DNA of 64,000 bases from Acidimicrobiales bacterium (GTDB taxonomy: Bacteria > Actinomycetota > Acidimicrobiia > Acidimicrobiales > Poriferisodalaceae), in NCBI GenBank assembly GCA_030743005.1, contig JASLTG010000008.1, positions 42,399-106,398 of the forward strand. Reading direction: 5' to 3'. The first letter of the stretch is position 1, and each line of letters begins with the position of its first letter. This document shows positions 9,212-17,637 of the stretch, piece by piece. The notes under the pieces are model-generated. The model saw only the letters and a program-made list of their open reading frames with translations. It did not search any database and was not told the origin of the DNA. Made by a program: the position numbers and the translations under genes.

Positions 9212-10267
9212 ATGGCCGCTTACTCCACTGAACTTCCTATTCGGGCAGACCTTGATGAGGCGCATACTGAAGTGGCTGCCCGGTGGGCTACCACTGGAAG
9301 TTGGTGGTCCGGGGTTGAACGGTTAGCGATTGTTGAAGAGGTCCGCAGAGCCAGAGATTCCGCGGAACTTGCTCCTTGGGAAGCACCGAGCCAAATAGAA
9401 GGACTTGTCTCTAGCGATCATGTATTACCTGAGGCCGCCGTTGATGCGATTTGGCGCATTACAAGCCACCCTGGAACTCTTACAGCTGAGTGGCACGCCT
9501 CAATTTTGGGCAGCGGTATCCATCCTGAGGCCTATGTAGAGCTCGTGGCCGTCGTGGCTCAAGCGAACGCTGTTGACAGGTTTGCTGATGCACTGAATTT
9601 GGACCGTGTTGAGCTCCCTACCCCCTCTGCTTCTGAGCCCCCAAAAATCAGTGAAACTCCGTTGCAAGTCACCTCTCATTGGGTCCCCACCGCAAAGATC
9701 AAAGGCCCCAACGTTTTGAAAGCACTGAGCGCTGTGCCGTTCGAAAACGAATCATTGAGTCTTTTGTCTTCAGCTCAGTACGTGCGTTTTGGTGACCTAC
9801 TTTCAGATCTTGTCTCGGACCAAAATTCGCTTAGTCGCATGCAAGTTGAAGTGATAGCAGCGCGTACATCGAAACTCAATGAGTGTTTCTACTGAACTAC
9901 CAGTCACGCGTTTCTGCTCGGTCTGAGTGGAATGAGTCAAGATACTCAAGTCAGTTTCGAAGCCGTGGGTGACTCGGAATCCGGTGATGGTGGGGTTGAA
10001 CACGGGGCCTTGTTATCTCGTTTGTGTGAAGCCATATTCGAAGAAGACGGCGACCAACTGGCCTCGGTGAAAGACGATGTGATCGAGGTCGCGGGAGCAG
10101 AGGTGTTGATCGATGCAGTCGCGGTTTCGGCGAACTTCTACATGATGACGCGCATCGCCGACAGCACCGGCACCCCATTGGATGCTGGCACAGTGGAGCC
10201 ATCCGCCGAAATTCGCGAACTGGTGGGTGTAAACACGTTCACATCTCGTCGCGAAGCTCAGGTGTGA
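9212..10267 (+). CDS. Selenoprotein A: two-domain AhpD-like peroxidase with CxxU centre (in-frame TGA at 9893-9895)
   Basis: Read through the TGA, the frame gives 351 residues. Residues 225-232 read C-F-Y-U-T-T-S-H, exactly the AhpD CxxCxxxH redox motif with U in place of the resolving cysteine. The N-terminal half (WWSGVERLAI...GTLTAEWHASILG) looks like a degenerate AhpD-like repeat without cysteines. The C-terminal part continues with ANFYMMTRIADSTGT, which is shared with paralogue B after its own TGA. ATG 9212 has AGGA six bases upstream. A SECIS-like hairpin follows the TGA. AhpD proteins reduce peroxides or act as thiol oxidoreductases. The 3' end overlaps a convergent MFS gene by 29 bp. 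The alternative is a pseudogene, but B and C carry TGA at the same motif position. Confidence 0.85.
9912..9932 (+). promoter_or_regulatory. SECIS-like hairpin of selenoprotein A
   Basis: Stem TTCTGCTC (9912-9919) pairs with GAGTGGAA (9925-9932): eight pairs, two of them G-U, around apical loop GGTCT. The loop begins 25 nt after the TGA, inside the 16-37 nt range known for bacterial SECIS elements. The GGUCU loop equals that of E. coli fdhF, where the loop guanine contacts SelB. Inside coding sequence, as is normal in bacteria. Confidence 0.75.
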
Positions 10268-11654
10268 GCTGATTATCGAACCTGACTCTGATCGTCAGTG
10301 CCAAGCCGATTAACGCTAGTAAACCTGACATACCTATAACTTCAGCGAAGGTGGGCACAAACACTTCCGGCAGCGTTACATCTTCGATGTTCAGATTTTT
10401 TGATCGCCGATCGCGAAAACCAACAAAAGCTGTGTTCCATACGGCAAGGCCCGCTACGAGGCCTGCCGTTCGTACCATTTGCGTCATACCGCCCGCGACA
10501 CCCTGTTGTGAACGAGGTATTGAGGCCATGACAAAGCTCATGTTGGGAACTTGGAAACTTCCCAGGCCTACTCCAACCAAACCCAGCACAACGATGAGCA
10601 CGACCAGGGGGCTATTTGAGTCAGTTCTGCTGAACAGCAGCAGGCCAAGCCCCTGACAAGCAAGTCCGAATCGAGTGAGATTCAAAAGACCGAAGCGTTC
10701 AATCATCCGACCGGCAGCCCAAGCCGACAACGCTGTACTAGTTGGCGCGATTCCGAGGATCAGCCCACCCGAGATTGGTCCATGCCCTCTTATATCTACG
10801 AGCAGGTACGGACCAAGAAACCAAATGCTGAACATCGAAGCGTTCGCGATGGCATTCAACAAATTTGCTCGCCCGAAGCCTGGCCGTCGAAAAAGCGAAA
10901 GATCTACCAATGGGAGTGTTGCCCTGTTTTCAACGAAACAAAACACAACCAGTGTCGCTAACGCTAAGGACCCCAAGATCAGTGTTCGTGGTGTCGTCCA
11001 CCCCCATGTCAAACCACGACTGGCGACGAAGAGAGTCAAGCCCAAGCCGACGGCGAACGTCGCGGCTCCAACAAGGTCAAGGGGTTGCCGACCCCTACCT
11101 TGTGTCTGTTTATGCAACCCAGCAATCAAAGCGGTTGCCAGAAGAACACCCATATAAGGGACCCGAAAAAAGTAGACAGAGGGCCAGTCCCATTTCTGTA
11201 GCAACAGTCCCCCAAGTGGAGCCCCCATCGCGAGCCCGCCAGCGCTGAGCATCGAATAAATACCTAAGGCTCGAGGTTGACGTTCCTCAGTCACCGACAG
11301 AGTTACTAGGGCTGGGGCGGTTCCTAAGATAAGCGCCATTGCTGCGCCCTGGCTGACTCGTGCTAAGAGGAACAAAGCGAATGAAGGAGCGAGGCCGCAA
11401 GCTGCGAAGGCGGCCCCTTGGGCGACTATCCCAATAACCATTATTCGACCGTGGCCGTACCTGTCTCCCAATCGCCCGGCGGGAAGTAACAAAACCGAGT
11501 AAGTCAGAACGAAACTAACAACGACCCATTGGATCTGAGAAACATCAATAGCGAAGGCCGCAGTGATAGCTGGAAAAGCGATATTGACCGATGTGTCAAG
11601 ACCGCTGAGCAAGCCACCCAAGCAGGCCACTATGAAGGGGCCACGAGTCTTCAC
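10239..11654 (-). CDS. MFS transporter, DHA2 (EmrB/QacA-like) 14-TM drug exporter
   Basis: 471 residues. The opening GPFIVACLGGLLSGLDTSVNIAFPAI carries the family's LDxTVVNVALP-type motif in helix 1 and is followed by the motif-A loop GRLGDRYGHGR. The helix count of about 14 and the long, paired C-terminal helices fit the DHA2 proton antiporter family, which exports drugs, dyes or lipophilic metabolites. It lies 4 bp downstream of an SRPBCC-fold gene on the same strand, and its last 29 bases overlap the end of the convergent selenoprotein A gene. Confidence 0.9.
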   Translation of the reverse strand: MKTRGPFIVACLGGLLSGLDTSVNIAFPAITAAFAIDVSQIQWVVVSFVLTYSVLLLPAGRLGDRYGHGRIMVIGIVAQGAAFAACGLAPSFALFLLARVSQGAAMALILGTAPALVTLSVTEERQPRALGIYSMLSAGGLAMGAPLGGLLLQKWDWPSVYFFRVPYMGVLLATALIAGLHKQTQGRGRQPLDLVGAATFAVGLGLTLFVASRGLTWGWTTPRTLILGSLALATLVVFCFVENRATLPLVDLSLFRRPGFGRANLLNAIANASMFSIWFLGPYLLVDIRGHGPISGGLILGIAPTSTALSAWAAGRMIERFGLLNLTRFGLACQGLGLLLFSRTDSNSPLVVLIVVLGLVGVGLGSFQVPNMSFVMASIPRSQQGVAGGMTQMVRTAGLVAGLAVWNTAFVGFRDRRSKNLNIEDVTLPEVFVPTFAEVIGMSGLLALIGLALTIRVRFDNQLTPELRDEM

Positions 11655-11658
11655 TAAA

Positions 11659-12135
11659 TCAGCTCTCGGCTGCCGCCTTCATACCTTGAAGAGTTGCAGT
11701 AATGCTCTCTCTCGCATTGGCAGCTCGGAATTGCACTTCCTCATCACCATGTTCGATCATCAAAGGAGACAGGTTCATCAGTGCCCATGACTCAGTCAAT
11801 GTGGTGCCGGAATCATTAGGTTCTAGGTCATAACGCCAGTGAATGAGGTTCATCGCGGTACCACCTGTGACAAAGGCAAAGGTCTGATTCTCTTCTCGAT
11901 CGATAATCTCAACCAGCGCCTTCCATTCATCCTCACCGCGCCGATTAATGCCAACGAATTCGTCGCCGACTGCGCCCGTGCCCGGAATTCCTTCCTCATT
12001 TTTTCGCCAGTAACCCCCAGTGTTCTCTGAACTCCACTCGCCGTAACGTTCCATATCTGTCACTAACGACCAGACTGTCTCCGCGGACGCGTTTATTTCG
12101 ATTGATTCGCTGTGGCTCATGATTGGTTCACTCAT
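11659..12135 (-). CDS. SRPBCC-family (START/polyketide cyclase-like) protein
   Basis: 158 residues. The helix-grip fold is recognised by SIEINASAETVWSLVTDMERYGEWSSEN at the N terminus and the C-terminal long helix beginning RAANARESITATLQGMK. Members bind hydrophobic ligands or act as cyclases; no catalytic claim can be made here. Two ATG codons (12135 and 12120) are possible and neither has a good ribosome site. It ends 4 bp before the DHA2 exporter and follows the epoxide hydrolase gene on the same strand, suggesting a three-gene unit handling a hydrophobic compound (inference). Confidence 0.85.
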   Translation of the reverse strand: MSEPIMSHSESIEINASAETVWSLVTDMERYGEWSSENTGGYWRKNEEGIPGTGAVGDEFVGINRRGEDEWKALVEIIDREENQTFAFVTGGTAMNLIHWRYDLEPNDSGTTLTESWALMNLSPLMIEHGDEEVQFRAANARESITATLQGMKAAAES

Positions 12136-12179
12136 GTTGGAGAGTCTGACAGGCCAAAGCCCTATCCGCTAACGAGACT

Positions 12180-13130
12180 TCAGACAAACTCGGCCAAGAA
12201 TTCGAGCAGCAGTTGGTTCGTTTCTTCCACTGCTTCAAGCTGCACCCAATGTCCAGGCCCTTCGATTACGTGCACCGAACGTAAATCTTCGAACAGTTCA
12301 GCTCCTGTCCTGCCGCCGGTCATCCGCCGCACCGGGTCTTCGGATCCGGTAATAAAAATTGAAGGTTGACTGATCTTCCGTCCGTCGAGTTCAGCTGTGT
12401 CACTTAAGAAATAAGGGATATTCCGGTACCAATTCAGACCACCACGAAAACCTGACTCCGTATAGGCATCAACGTAATAGTCAAGATCTTCGTCTGTCAT
12501 CCAACCCGGAAGTTCCGCGGGAGGCGCGGGAGCTGCTTCAAGCATCGTTTTCTTTCCCTGTTGATCCACAGACGGACCAGAATCACCTGACGCTGACATA
12601 TGCACAGTGAACAGTGACTTGCGAATATCCTCCTCAAAATGAGCTTCGGCTCCTCCTACGTTTTCGCAGAAAAACGCCCAATAAAAGAAGTTGTCTCCCC
12701 AAAATTCCTGAGTGCACCAAGCTGGGTCTAAGTTCCGGCCGTAGGGCACCGACATACCAACAACGGCGCGGACACGTTCGGGATACAACAGCGCCACGTT
12801 CCAGCCCACGAGCGCTCCCCAGTCATGGATCATCAACGCGTACTCGTCGTACCCAAGTGCCGTTGCCAAACCGTCAATATCTGCCGCCAAGTAACGAATG
12901 CGATAGTCATCAACATCTGGTGGGCAATCGCTATAGCCATAACCGCGTTGGTCGGGTACACATACTTTCCACCCTTGAGCGATCAGCGGATCGATTTGGT
13001 GACGCCACAAGTACCAACATTGCGGCCAGCCGTGCATCAAAATGATGAGAGGACCCTCGCCTTCTACAACACAACGCAGCCTCACTCCGTTGGTTTCAAG
13101 TACCTCGAAATGCCTATCCGCTAATGCCAC
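12180..13130 (-). CDS. Epoxide hydrolase (alpha/beta hydrolase fold)
   Basis: 316 residues from GTG 13130; the frame is open 12 codons further but those residues look like untranslated sequence. The oxyanion motif is HGWPQ, the nucleophilic aspartate sits in MIHDWGALVG, the lid carries a family-typical tyrosine in GLNWYRN, the acid is probably in ITGSEDPV, and the base histidine is in EGPGHWVQLE. An Asp nucleophile plus lid tyrosine marks a soluble epoxide hydrolase, which opens epoxides to diols by a covalent ester. It starts about 50 bp from the divergent enoyl-CoA hydratase gene. Confidence 0.9.
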   Translation of the reverse strand: MALADRHFEVLETNGVRLRCVVEGEGPLIILMHGWPQCWYLWRHQIDPLIAQGWKVCVPDQRGYGYSDCPPDVDDYRIRYLAADIDGLATALGYDEYALMIHDWGALVGWNVALLYPERVRAVVGMSVPYGRNLDPAWCTQEFWGDNFFYWAFFCENVGGAEAHFEEDIRKSLFTVHMSASGDSGPSVDQQGKKTMLEAAPAPPAELPGWMTDEDLDYYVDAYTESGFRGGLNWYRNIPYFLSDTAELDGRKISQPSIFITGSEDPVRRMTGGRTGAELFEDLRSVHVIEGPGHWVQLEAVEETNQLLLEFLAEFV

Positions 13131-13181
13131 GCGACTCTCTTTCCTCGTCAGGGACAAGCTTCGCACAACTATTCTGCGACG

Positions 13182-13994
13182 ATGACCTATGAATCAATCC
13201 TCTACGAAGTTGACCAAGGCGTTGCTCTTCTAACGTTGAACCGGCCAGAACGTCTCAATGCCTGGAACACCAAAATGGCTGCCGAGATTGGCTCGGTGCT
13301 CTCCGACGCAGAAACAGACGACCAGGTGCGCGCAGTGGTCATAACGGGGTCGGGACGAGCATTCTGTGCCGGACAAGACCTTTCGGAAGGCGAGGACACC
13401 TTTGCCGACAAACCTGACGCAAACCCCCATGAGCAAGGCACCCCAACAACAATGCCTTGGGACGTATCAAAACCCGTTGTTGCTGCAATAAACGGGCACG
13501 CCGTCGGTGTCGGTCTCACTTTCCCACTCACATGCGACGTGCGGTTCGTAGCCCAAGACGCAAAACTCCAGTTCGCATTTGTGCGGAGAGGCATCGCCCC
13601 AGAATTGGGTTCGACCAAATTATTAACTCGGATGGTCGGTTTACAAGTCGCTAGTGATCTTTTGATGTCCGGCCGTTTCTTTTCGGGCACAGAAGCTGAA
13701 CAAATTGGCTTAGCAGCACAAGCACTCCCAACTGACCAGGTGTTGGAAACAGCTCTCAACTGGGCGCGAGATGTCGCCGCTAACACAGCCCCGGTGTCAG
13801 TAGCTGTTACAAAAAAAATGATGTGGGAAAACTTGCGACCCGAAATTGACGAGACCTTCCGCAAAGAACTCCGTCTTATCCCTTGGCTCGGAAGCCAACC
13901 AGATGCGGCCGAAGGCGTGATGCACTTCATTGAAAAGCGCCAGCCATCATGGTCAGGCAGTGTGGTTCAAGACATGCCCGACTTGGAGTTATAG
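13182..13994 (+). CDS. Enoyl-CoA hydratase/isomerase family protein
   Basis: 270 residues of the crotonase fold. Both oxyanion-hole segments are visible: GRAFCAGQDLSEG and GHAVGVGLTFPLTCDVRFVA. A glutamate of the kind used for hydration appears in RRGIAPELGSTKLL. The GDCR-type C terminus (DEAEQIGLAAQALP) is also standard. Crotonases hydrate or isomerise enoyl-CoA esters. Hydratase, isomerase and hydrolase roles cannot be told apart. It is divergent from the epoxide hydrolase and opens toward the acyl-CoA dehydrogenase/LLM block. Confidence 0.9.
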   Translation: MTYESILYEVDQGVALLTLNRPERLNAWNTKMAAEIGSVLSDAETDDQVRAVVITGSGRAFCAGQDLSEGEDTFADKPDANPHEQGTPTTMPWDVSKPVVAAINGHAVGVGLTFPLTCDVRFVAQDAKLQFAFVRRGIAPELGSTKLLTRMVGLQVASDLLMSGRFFSGTEAEQIGLAAQALPTDQVLETALNWARDVAANTAPVSVAVTKKMMWENLRPEIDETFRKELRLIPWLGSQPDAAEGVMHFIEKRQPSWSGSVVQDMPDLEL

Positions 13995-14021
13995 GGAACT
14001 AAACCGTCAGGCAGTCAGCAG

Positions 14022-14132
14022 CTAGATCAGCACGAGAACGGTTACTAGGACAACCGCCACACCAGCCAACGCTCCACCAAGACCGATGAACACAGCGACC
14101 ATCGCTGGAACCAGAGAATTGTCGTCTTCCAC
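14022..14132 (-). CDS. Small single-pass membrane protein, 36 residues
   Basis: A GTG-started reading frame of 36 residues, too short for ordinary gene calling, fills the gap between two plus-strand genes. It encodes an acidic N terminus (MEDDNSLVPA) followed by about 25 hydrophobic residues ending in VTVLVLI and TAG. GAGGAG lies five bases before the GTG, one of the better ribosome sites in the window. The charge pattern suggests one transmembrane helix with an outside N terminus. No family is recognised and the function is unknown. Confidence 0.6.
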   Translation of the reverse strand: MEDDNSLVPAMVAVFIGLGGALAGVAVVLVTVLVLI

Positions 14133-14264
14133 GGAATCTCCTCAGCCCTACTGAACGGATCCACACCATAGCCGATCCTTGATCTGAGTCCATTCGCGAT
14201 ACATGGACCTGCCTTCTTGTGGAATTATTCGGTTCAGCGATCCAACTCGAAGGGGAGTTTGAAA

Positions 14265-15521
14265 GTGGATTTTGACTACAACGAAAAGACGCTTGAGCAT
14301 AAAGAAAAGCTTGAAGGGTTCATGCAGGAGCACGTGTACCCAGCAGAAGCCGAACATCACGCGTTCATTGAAGATCCGGCCAACATGTGGCAACAACCCC
14401 CAGTCGTTGAGGATTTGAAGAGCAAAGCTCAAGATGCCGGCATTTGGAACTGGTTTTTACCTGCTGAGTACAGCGAATGGAGTCCGGGTTTCACAAATTT
14501 AGAGTTCGCCCCACTCGCAGAAGTCATGGGTCGGGTCCCATGGTCGTTTGAGGTATTCAACTGTTCAGCCCCCGATCGAGGGAACATGGAAGTCCTCGCG
14601 AAATATGGGACCCCGGAGCAGCAGGACCAGTGGCTAAGGCCTTTGATGGAAGGGCGGATACGGTCCACCTACGGCATGACCGAACCTCAGGTCGCATCTT
14701 CTGACGCTACGAACATGGAGCTGCAGATAGACCGTGACGGTGATCACTACATCCTCAACGGTCGTAAGTGGTGGAGCAGCAACATCTACCACCCACTGTG
14801 CGAATTCGTTATCACGATGGGTGTTTCAAACCCGGACAACCCTCGACATCAGCGACACTCCATGGTCATAGTCCCTAAGGACACTCCCGGTCTAGAAATC
14901 GTTCGCCCATTGTCGGTGTTCGGTAACTTCCATTCCCCAGCAGGTCACGGCGAACTCGCCTATCACGACGTCCGCGTGCCTATAGACAACATCATTTTGG
15001 GTGAAGGCCGAGGCTTTGAAATAGCTCAGGGTCGGCTAGGGCCTGGACGTTTCCAATACGCGATGACCAATGTCGGAATGGCCCAAAGGATGCTCGACTT
15101 GATGTGCACCCGAGCTGAACAACGCGAAGCTTTCGGCAGCAAACTCAGAGACTTCTCTTCAGTTCGCCAAGATATCGCTCGAGCACGTTGTGCTATTGAA
15201 CAGGCTCGACTGTTGGTGCTTAAGGCAGCCGCAGAAATGGACAGATCGGGAGCTAAGGGCGCCCGTGATTACATTTCCATGGTGAAAATCGTTGGACCGA
15301 AACTCGCGCATGACGTTGCTGAACGAGCTATGCAGATCTTCGGCGGTAAGGGAGTCAGCGGCGACACACCCATCGCCGAAATGTACGTCATGGGACGACT
15401 AATGCGGATCGCCGATGGACCAGACGAAGTTCACATGAACCAGCTAGCCAAATTAACCATGGCTCAAGCGGAGATAGCCCGCCAAAACGGTCAAGGCGGT
15501 GTTGACTGGTACGGCGACTGA
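14265..15521 (+). CDS. Acyl-CoA dehydrogenase family protein
   Basis: 418 residues from GTG 14265, placed by AAGGGGAG seven bases upstream. Signatures are YGMTEPQVASSDATN, LNGRKWWSSNIYHP, GEGRGFEIAQGRLGPGRFQYAM, and the C-terminal IFGGKGVSGDTPIAEMY plus GPDEVHMNQLAKL. The set matches the branch of FAD acyl-CoA dehydrogenases often seen in mycobacterial-type lipid degradation. It oxidises an acyl-CoA to an enoyl-CoA with transfer to ETF. It is 15 bp upstream of an LLM oxidoreductase and probably co-transcribed. It is a distant paralogue of the gene at 1724-2959. Confidence 0.93.
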   Translation: MDFDYNEKTLEHKEKLEGFMQEHVYPAEAEHHAFIEDPANMWQQPPVVEDLKSKAQDAGIWNWFLPAEYSEWSPGFTNLEFAPLAEVMGRVPWSFEVFNCSAPDRGNMEVLAKYGTPEQQDQWLRPLMEGRIRSTYGMTEPQVASSDATNMELQIDRDGDHYILNGRKWWSSNIYHPLCEFVITMGVSNPDNPRHQRHSMVIVPKDTPGLEIVRPLSVFGNFHSPAGHGELAYHDVRVPIDNIILGEGRGFEIAQGRLGPGRFQYAMTNVGMAQRMLDLMCTRAEQREAFGSKLRDFSSVRQDIARARCAIEQARLLVLKAAAEMDRSGAKGARDYISMVKIVGPKLAHDVAERAMQIFGGKGVSGDTPIAEMYVMGRLMRIADGPDEVHMNQLAKLTMAQAEIARQNGQGGVDWYGD

Positions 15522-15536
15522 GCCATAAAGGACACG

Positions 15537-16556
15537 ATGACAGAATTCATAATTGACGGCGCGACCACCGCTTCCTCGGCTGACGGGTGCGCGTCTGAAG
15601 CAGTGACGTTTGAACAAATGGGACTGGACGCTGCCTGGACTTTTGAGGCCTCTCACGATCCTTTTCTGCCATTGGCGCTCGCTGCTCAACAAACAGACAA
15701 CATTCAACTTGGCACGGCTATAGCTGTCGCTTTTGCTCGTAATCCCATGACGTGTGCTGTAACGGCGTGGGATTTGCAGCGACTTTCAAATGGTCGCTTT
15801 ATCTTGGGATTGGGAACTCAGATAAAGCCACATATCACGAAGCGCTACAGCGAAAGCTGGTCGCAGCCCGCGGCCAGAATGAAGGAATATATTGCTGCGC
15901 TGCACGCTATTTGGGACAACTTTCAAACGGGCGAAAAGCTCGACTTCCGCGGCGAGTTTTATACCCACACCCTGATGACTCCGTTCTTCAGTCCAGGTCC
16001 GCTCAACGTTGACCGACCCCCGATTTATGTGGCTGGGGTTGGTCCGAAGATGGTTCAGACGATTGGTGAGGCAGCGGATGGCTTCTTCGTTCATCCGTTT
16101 CACACACCTGACCATATGGAAACGGAAACGCTTCCCGTGTTGCGAAGCGCTGCGGAATCAGCGGGTCGAGAAGCGGAGGACGTCACGGTGGCATGCCTCA
16201 CAATTGTTGCCATGGGCCGCGACGACGCAGAAGTGCAAGATGCGCGTAGCAAAGCGGCAGCTCAACTGGCCTTTTACGGTTCAACTCCTGCTTATGCGGG
16301 TGTTCTCGATTTTCACGGTTACGAGAATCTGCAACCCGAGTTGAATCAGCTCTCAAAGCAGGGCGACTGGAAGAAAATGACCTCGAAGATTAGCGATGAT
16401 CTTGTTGATCTTCTCTGTGTTTCGGGGACTCCTCAAGAAGTTGGGGCCAAACTCAAGGAGCGAAACCAGTTCGCCGATCGGTCAACCATGATGTTTTATG
16501 GCGCACCGCCAGACCCTGATGCCATCGCTGACACAGTCAGGGCAGCCCGCAGTTAG
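15537..16556 (+). CDS. LLM-class F420-dependent oxidoreductase (TIGR03617-like)
   Basis: 339 residues with the luciferase-like TIM barrel: LPLALAAQQTDNIQLGTAIAVAFARNPM, LSNGRFILGLGTQIKPHITKRYS and PPIYVAGVGPKMVQTIGEAADGF. The GLGTQI.PH block is typical of the subfamily that binds F420 rather than FMN. Such enzymes carry out hydride transfer on diverse substrates in actinobacteria; the substrate is unknown. AAAGGA precedes the ATG. It follows the acyl-CoA dehydrogenase by 15 bp in an apparent operon and converges on another LLM gene. Confidence 0.9.
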   Translation: MTEFIIDGATTASSADGCASEAVTFEQMGLDAAWTFEASHDPFLPLALAAQQTDNIQLGTAIAVAFARNPMTCAVTAWDLQRLSNGRFILGLGTQIKPHITKRYSESWSQPAARMKEYIAALHAIWDNFQTGEKLDFRGEFYTHTLMTPFFSPGPLNVDRPPIYVAGVGPKMVQTIGEAADGFFVHPFHTPDHMETETLPVLRSAAESAGREAEDVTVACLTIVAMGRDDAEVQDARSKAAAQLAFYGSTPAYAGVLDFHGYENLQPELNQLSKQGDWKKMTSKISDDLVDLLCVSGTPQEVGAKLKERNQFADRSTMMFYGAPPDPDAIADTVRAARS

Positions 16557-16603
16557 CAAACGTCTGGCTTCTATTTAGGGATTAACACTCTGGTTCTCGC
16601 TGT

Positions 16604-17587
16604 TTAGCTGAGGCCAGCAGCTTTTGCGAAGGTCTTCATTTCTCGCTCTATGTCGCCCATGGGTTGATAAGCGATCTCTGTTATGCCGTGTGACTCAAGT
16701 TCATCTATGCGACCTTTGACTTCAGCTTCGGGCAGGGTGAACGGTGAAAGAAACATCGAGTCGCCGACAACGACTTCACGGTCTATGTCGTTGAGGTGTG
16801 TCAGGTGTCCTGCATGGACGTGGAGATGACGCTCATCTTCGGGGACTTGTTCGACGAGTTCCCTGAATTGTTGGGCGTTGGGCAGTGTTTCTAAACGTTG
16901 GTCGCTCTGCTCTAAGAAGGCGTGGTAGGCGACACTCACCCATGGTCCCGCGGTTTCGATCACTCGCGGGGAGTCAACCGTTTCATCTCCACTCATAACC
17001 GCTCCGCTTGTCAACAAGATCACGTCATCAACTTTTTCGTAGTTAGCGTCCGGGCGGGGTCGCGAAGTGAACACACCGCACCCTATTTCAGCTGCAGTAT
17101 TCAATCCTCTAGGACCATTAACACCCAAGATCCACGGCACTTCAATCGGTCGATCTGGTGCCTGGCTATCCCAGTGCAGCATTGCAGCCGACTTGCCATC
17201 AACAATGATCGTCTCGCCTCTCAATAGGGCTCGTACTTGTTCGATCATTTCGGGAAACTCGGCCCATTTGAGAGGTTTTTGGCCCATTGCACGTCGCCCG
17301 GTGAACCCGGTTCCGGCGCCGATGATCACACGCTCCTCACCCACTAAATCAACCAGGGTCGCTATAGCTGACGCTGTGACCATTGGATGACGCAGCGACG
17401 GGATCAGAACTCCTGGACCGAGTTTGATTCGATCGGTGCGTTTCGCCGCCAATGCCAGAATCATCCATACGTCTAACTGAAGGGCTGGAGTGTCGTACAC
17501 CCAGGCCGTTTCGTAACCAAGTTGTTCAGCAAGTTCGATATGGGCGGGGGTTTCAGGAATAGGCGGAAAAGCAACAGAGATCCTCAT
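16604..17587 (-). CDS. LLM-class F420-dependent oxidoreductase (Mer-like)
   Basis: 327 residues. The N-terminal MRISVAFPPIPETPAHIELAEQLGYETAWVYD is followed by the barrel segment TDRIKLGPGVLIPSLRHPMVTASAIATL and by GEERVIIGAGTGFTGRRAMG, all typical of the methylene-H4MPT reductase-like branch of the bacterial luciferase superfamily. F420 is the likely cofactor; substrate unknown. The ATG lies in the arm of a long inverted repeat (17578-17623), so folding of the leader could hide the start codon. Confidence 0.88.
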   Translation of the reverse strand: MRISVAFPPIPETPAHIELAEQLGYETAWVYDTPALQLDVWMILALAAKRTDRIKLGPGVLIPSLRHPMVTASAIATLVDLVGEERVIIGAGTGFTGRRAMGQKPLKWAEFPEMIEQVRALLRGETIIVDGKSAAMLHWDSQAPDRPIEVPWILGVNGPRGLNTAAEIGCGVFTSRPRPDANYEKVDDVILLTSGAVMSGDETVDSPRVIETAGPWVSVAYHAFLEQSDQRLETLPNAQQFRELVEQVPEDERHLHVHAGHLTHLNDIDREVVVGDSMFLSPFTLPEAEVKGRIDELESHGITEIAYQPMGDIEREMKTFAKAAGLS

Positions 17588-17623
17588 ACCCGTATTCCAT
17601 CACGAACCGGGTCTGAGGATCTC
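17578..17623 (-). promoter_or_regulatory. Inverted repeat enclosing the start codon of the LLM gene
   Basis: GAGATCCTCATACCCG (17578-17593) and CGGGTCTGAGGATCTC (17608-17623) form 16-nt arms with one mismatch and a 15-nt loop. On the minus-strand transcript the ATG at 17587 falls within the 3' arm. Options are a start-codon-masking hairpin, an attenuator or a protein-binding palindrome; no U-run follows. Confidence 0.5.
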
Positions 17624-17637
17624 TGGGACTTCAATAA

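Noticed and set aside
9893..9895. TGA as sequencing error or as a pseudogene mutation
   Set aside because: Three independent family members carry TGA at the same motif position with hairpins following; a shared error is implausible.
9932..10267. Separate 111-codon gene after the TGA at 9893
   Set aside because: It is in frame with the upstream AhpD-like sequence, has no ribosome site and continues the protein family; better read as the C-terminal part of selenoprotein A.
13202..13930. 242-codon minus-strand ORF
   Set aside because: Antisense shadow of the enoyl-CoA hydratase; low-complexity composition and no known family.
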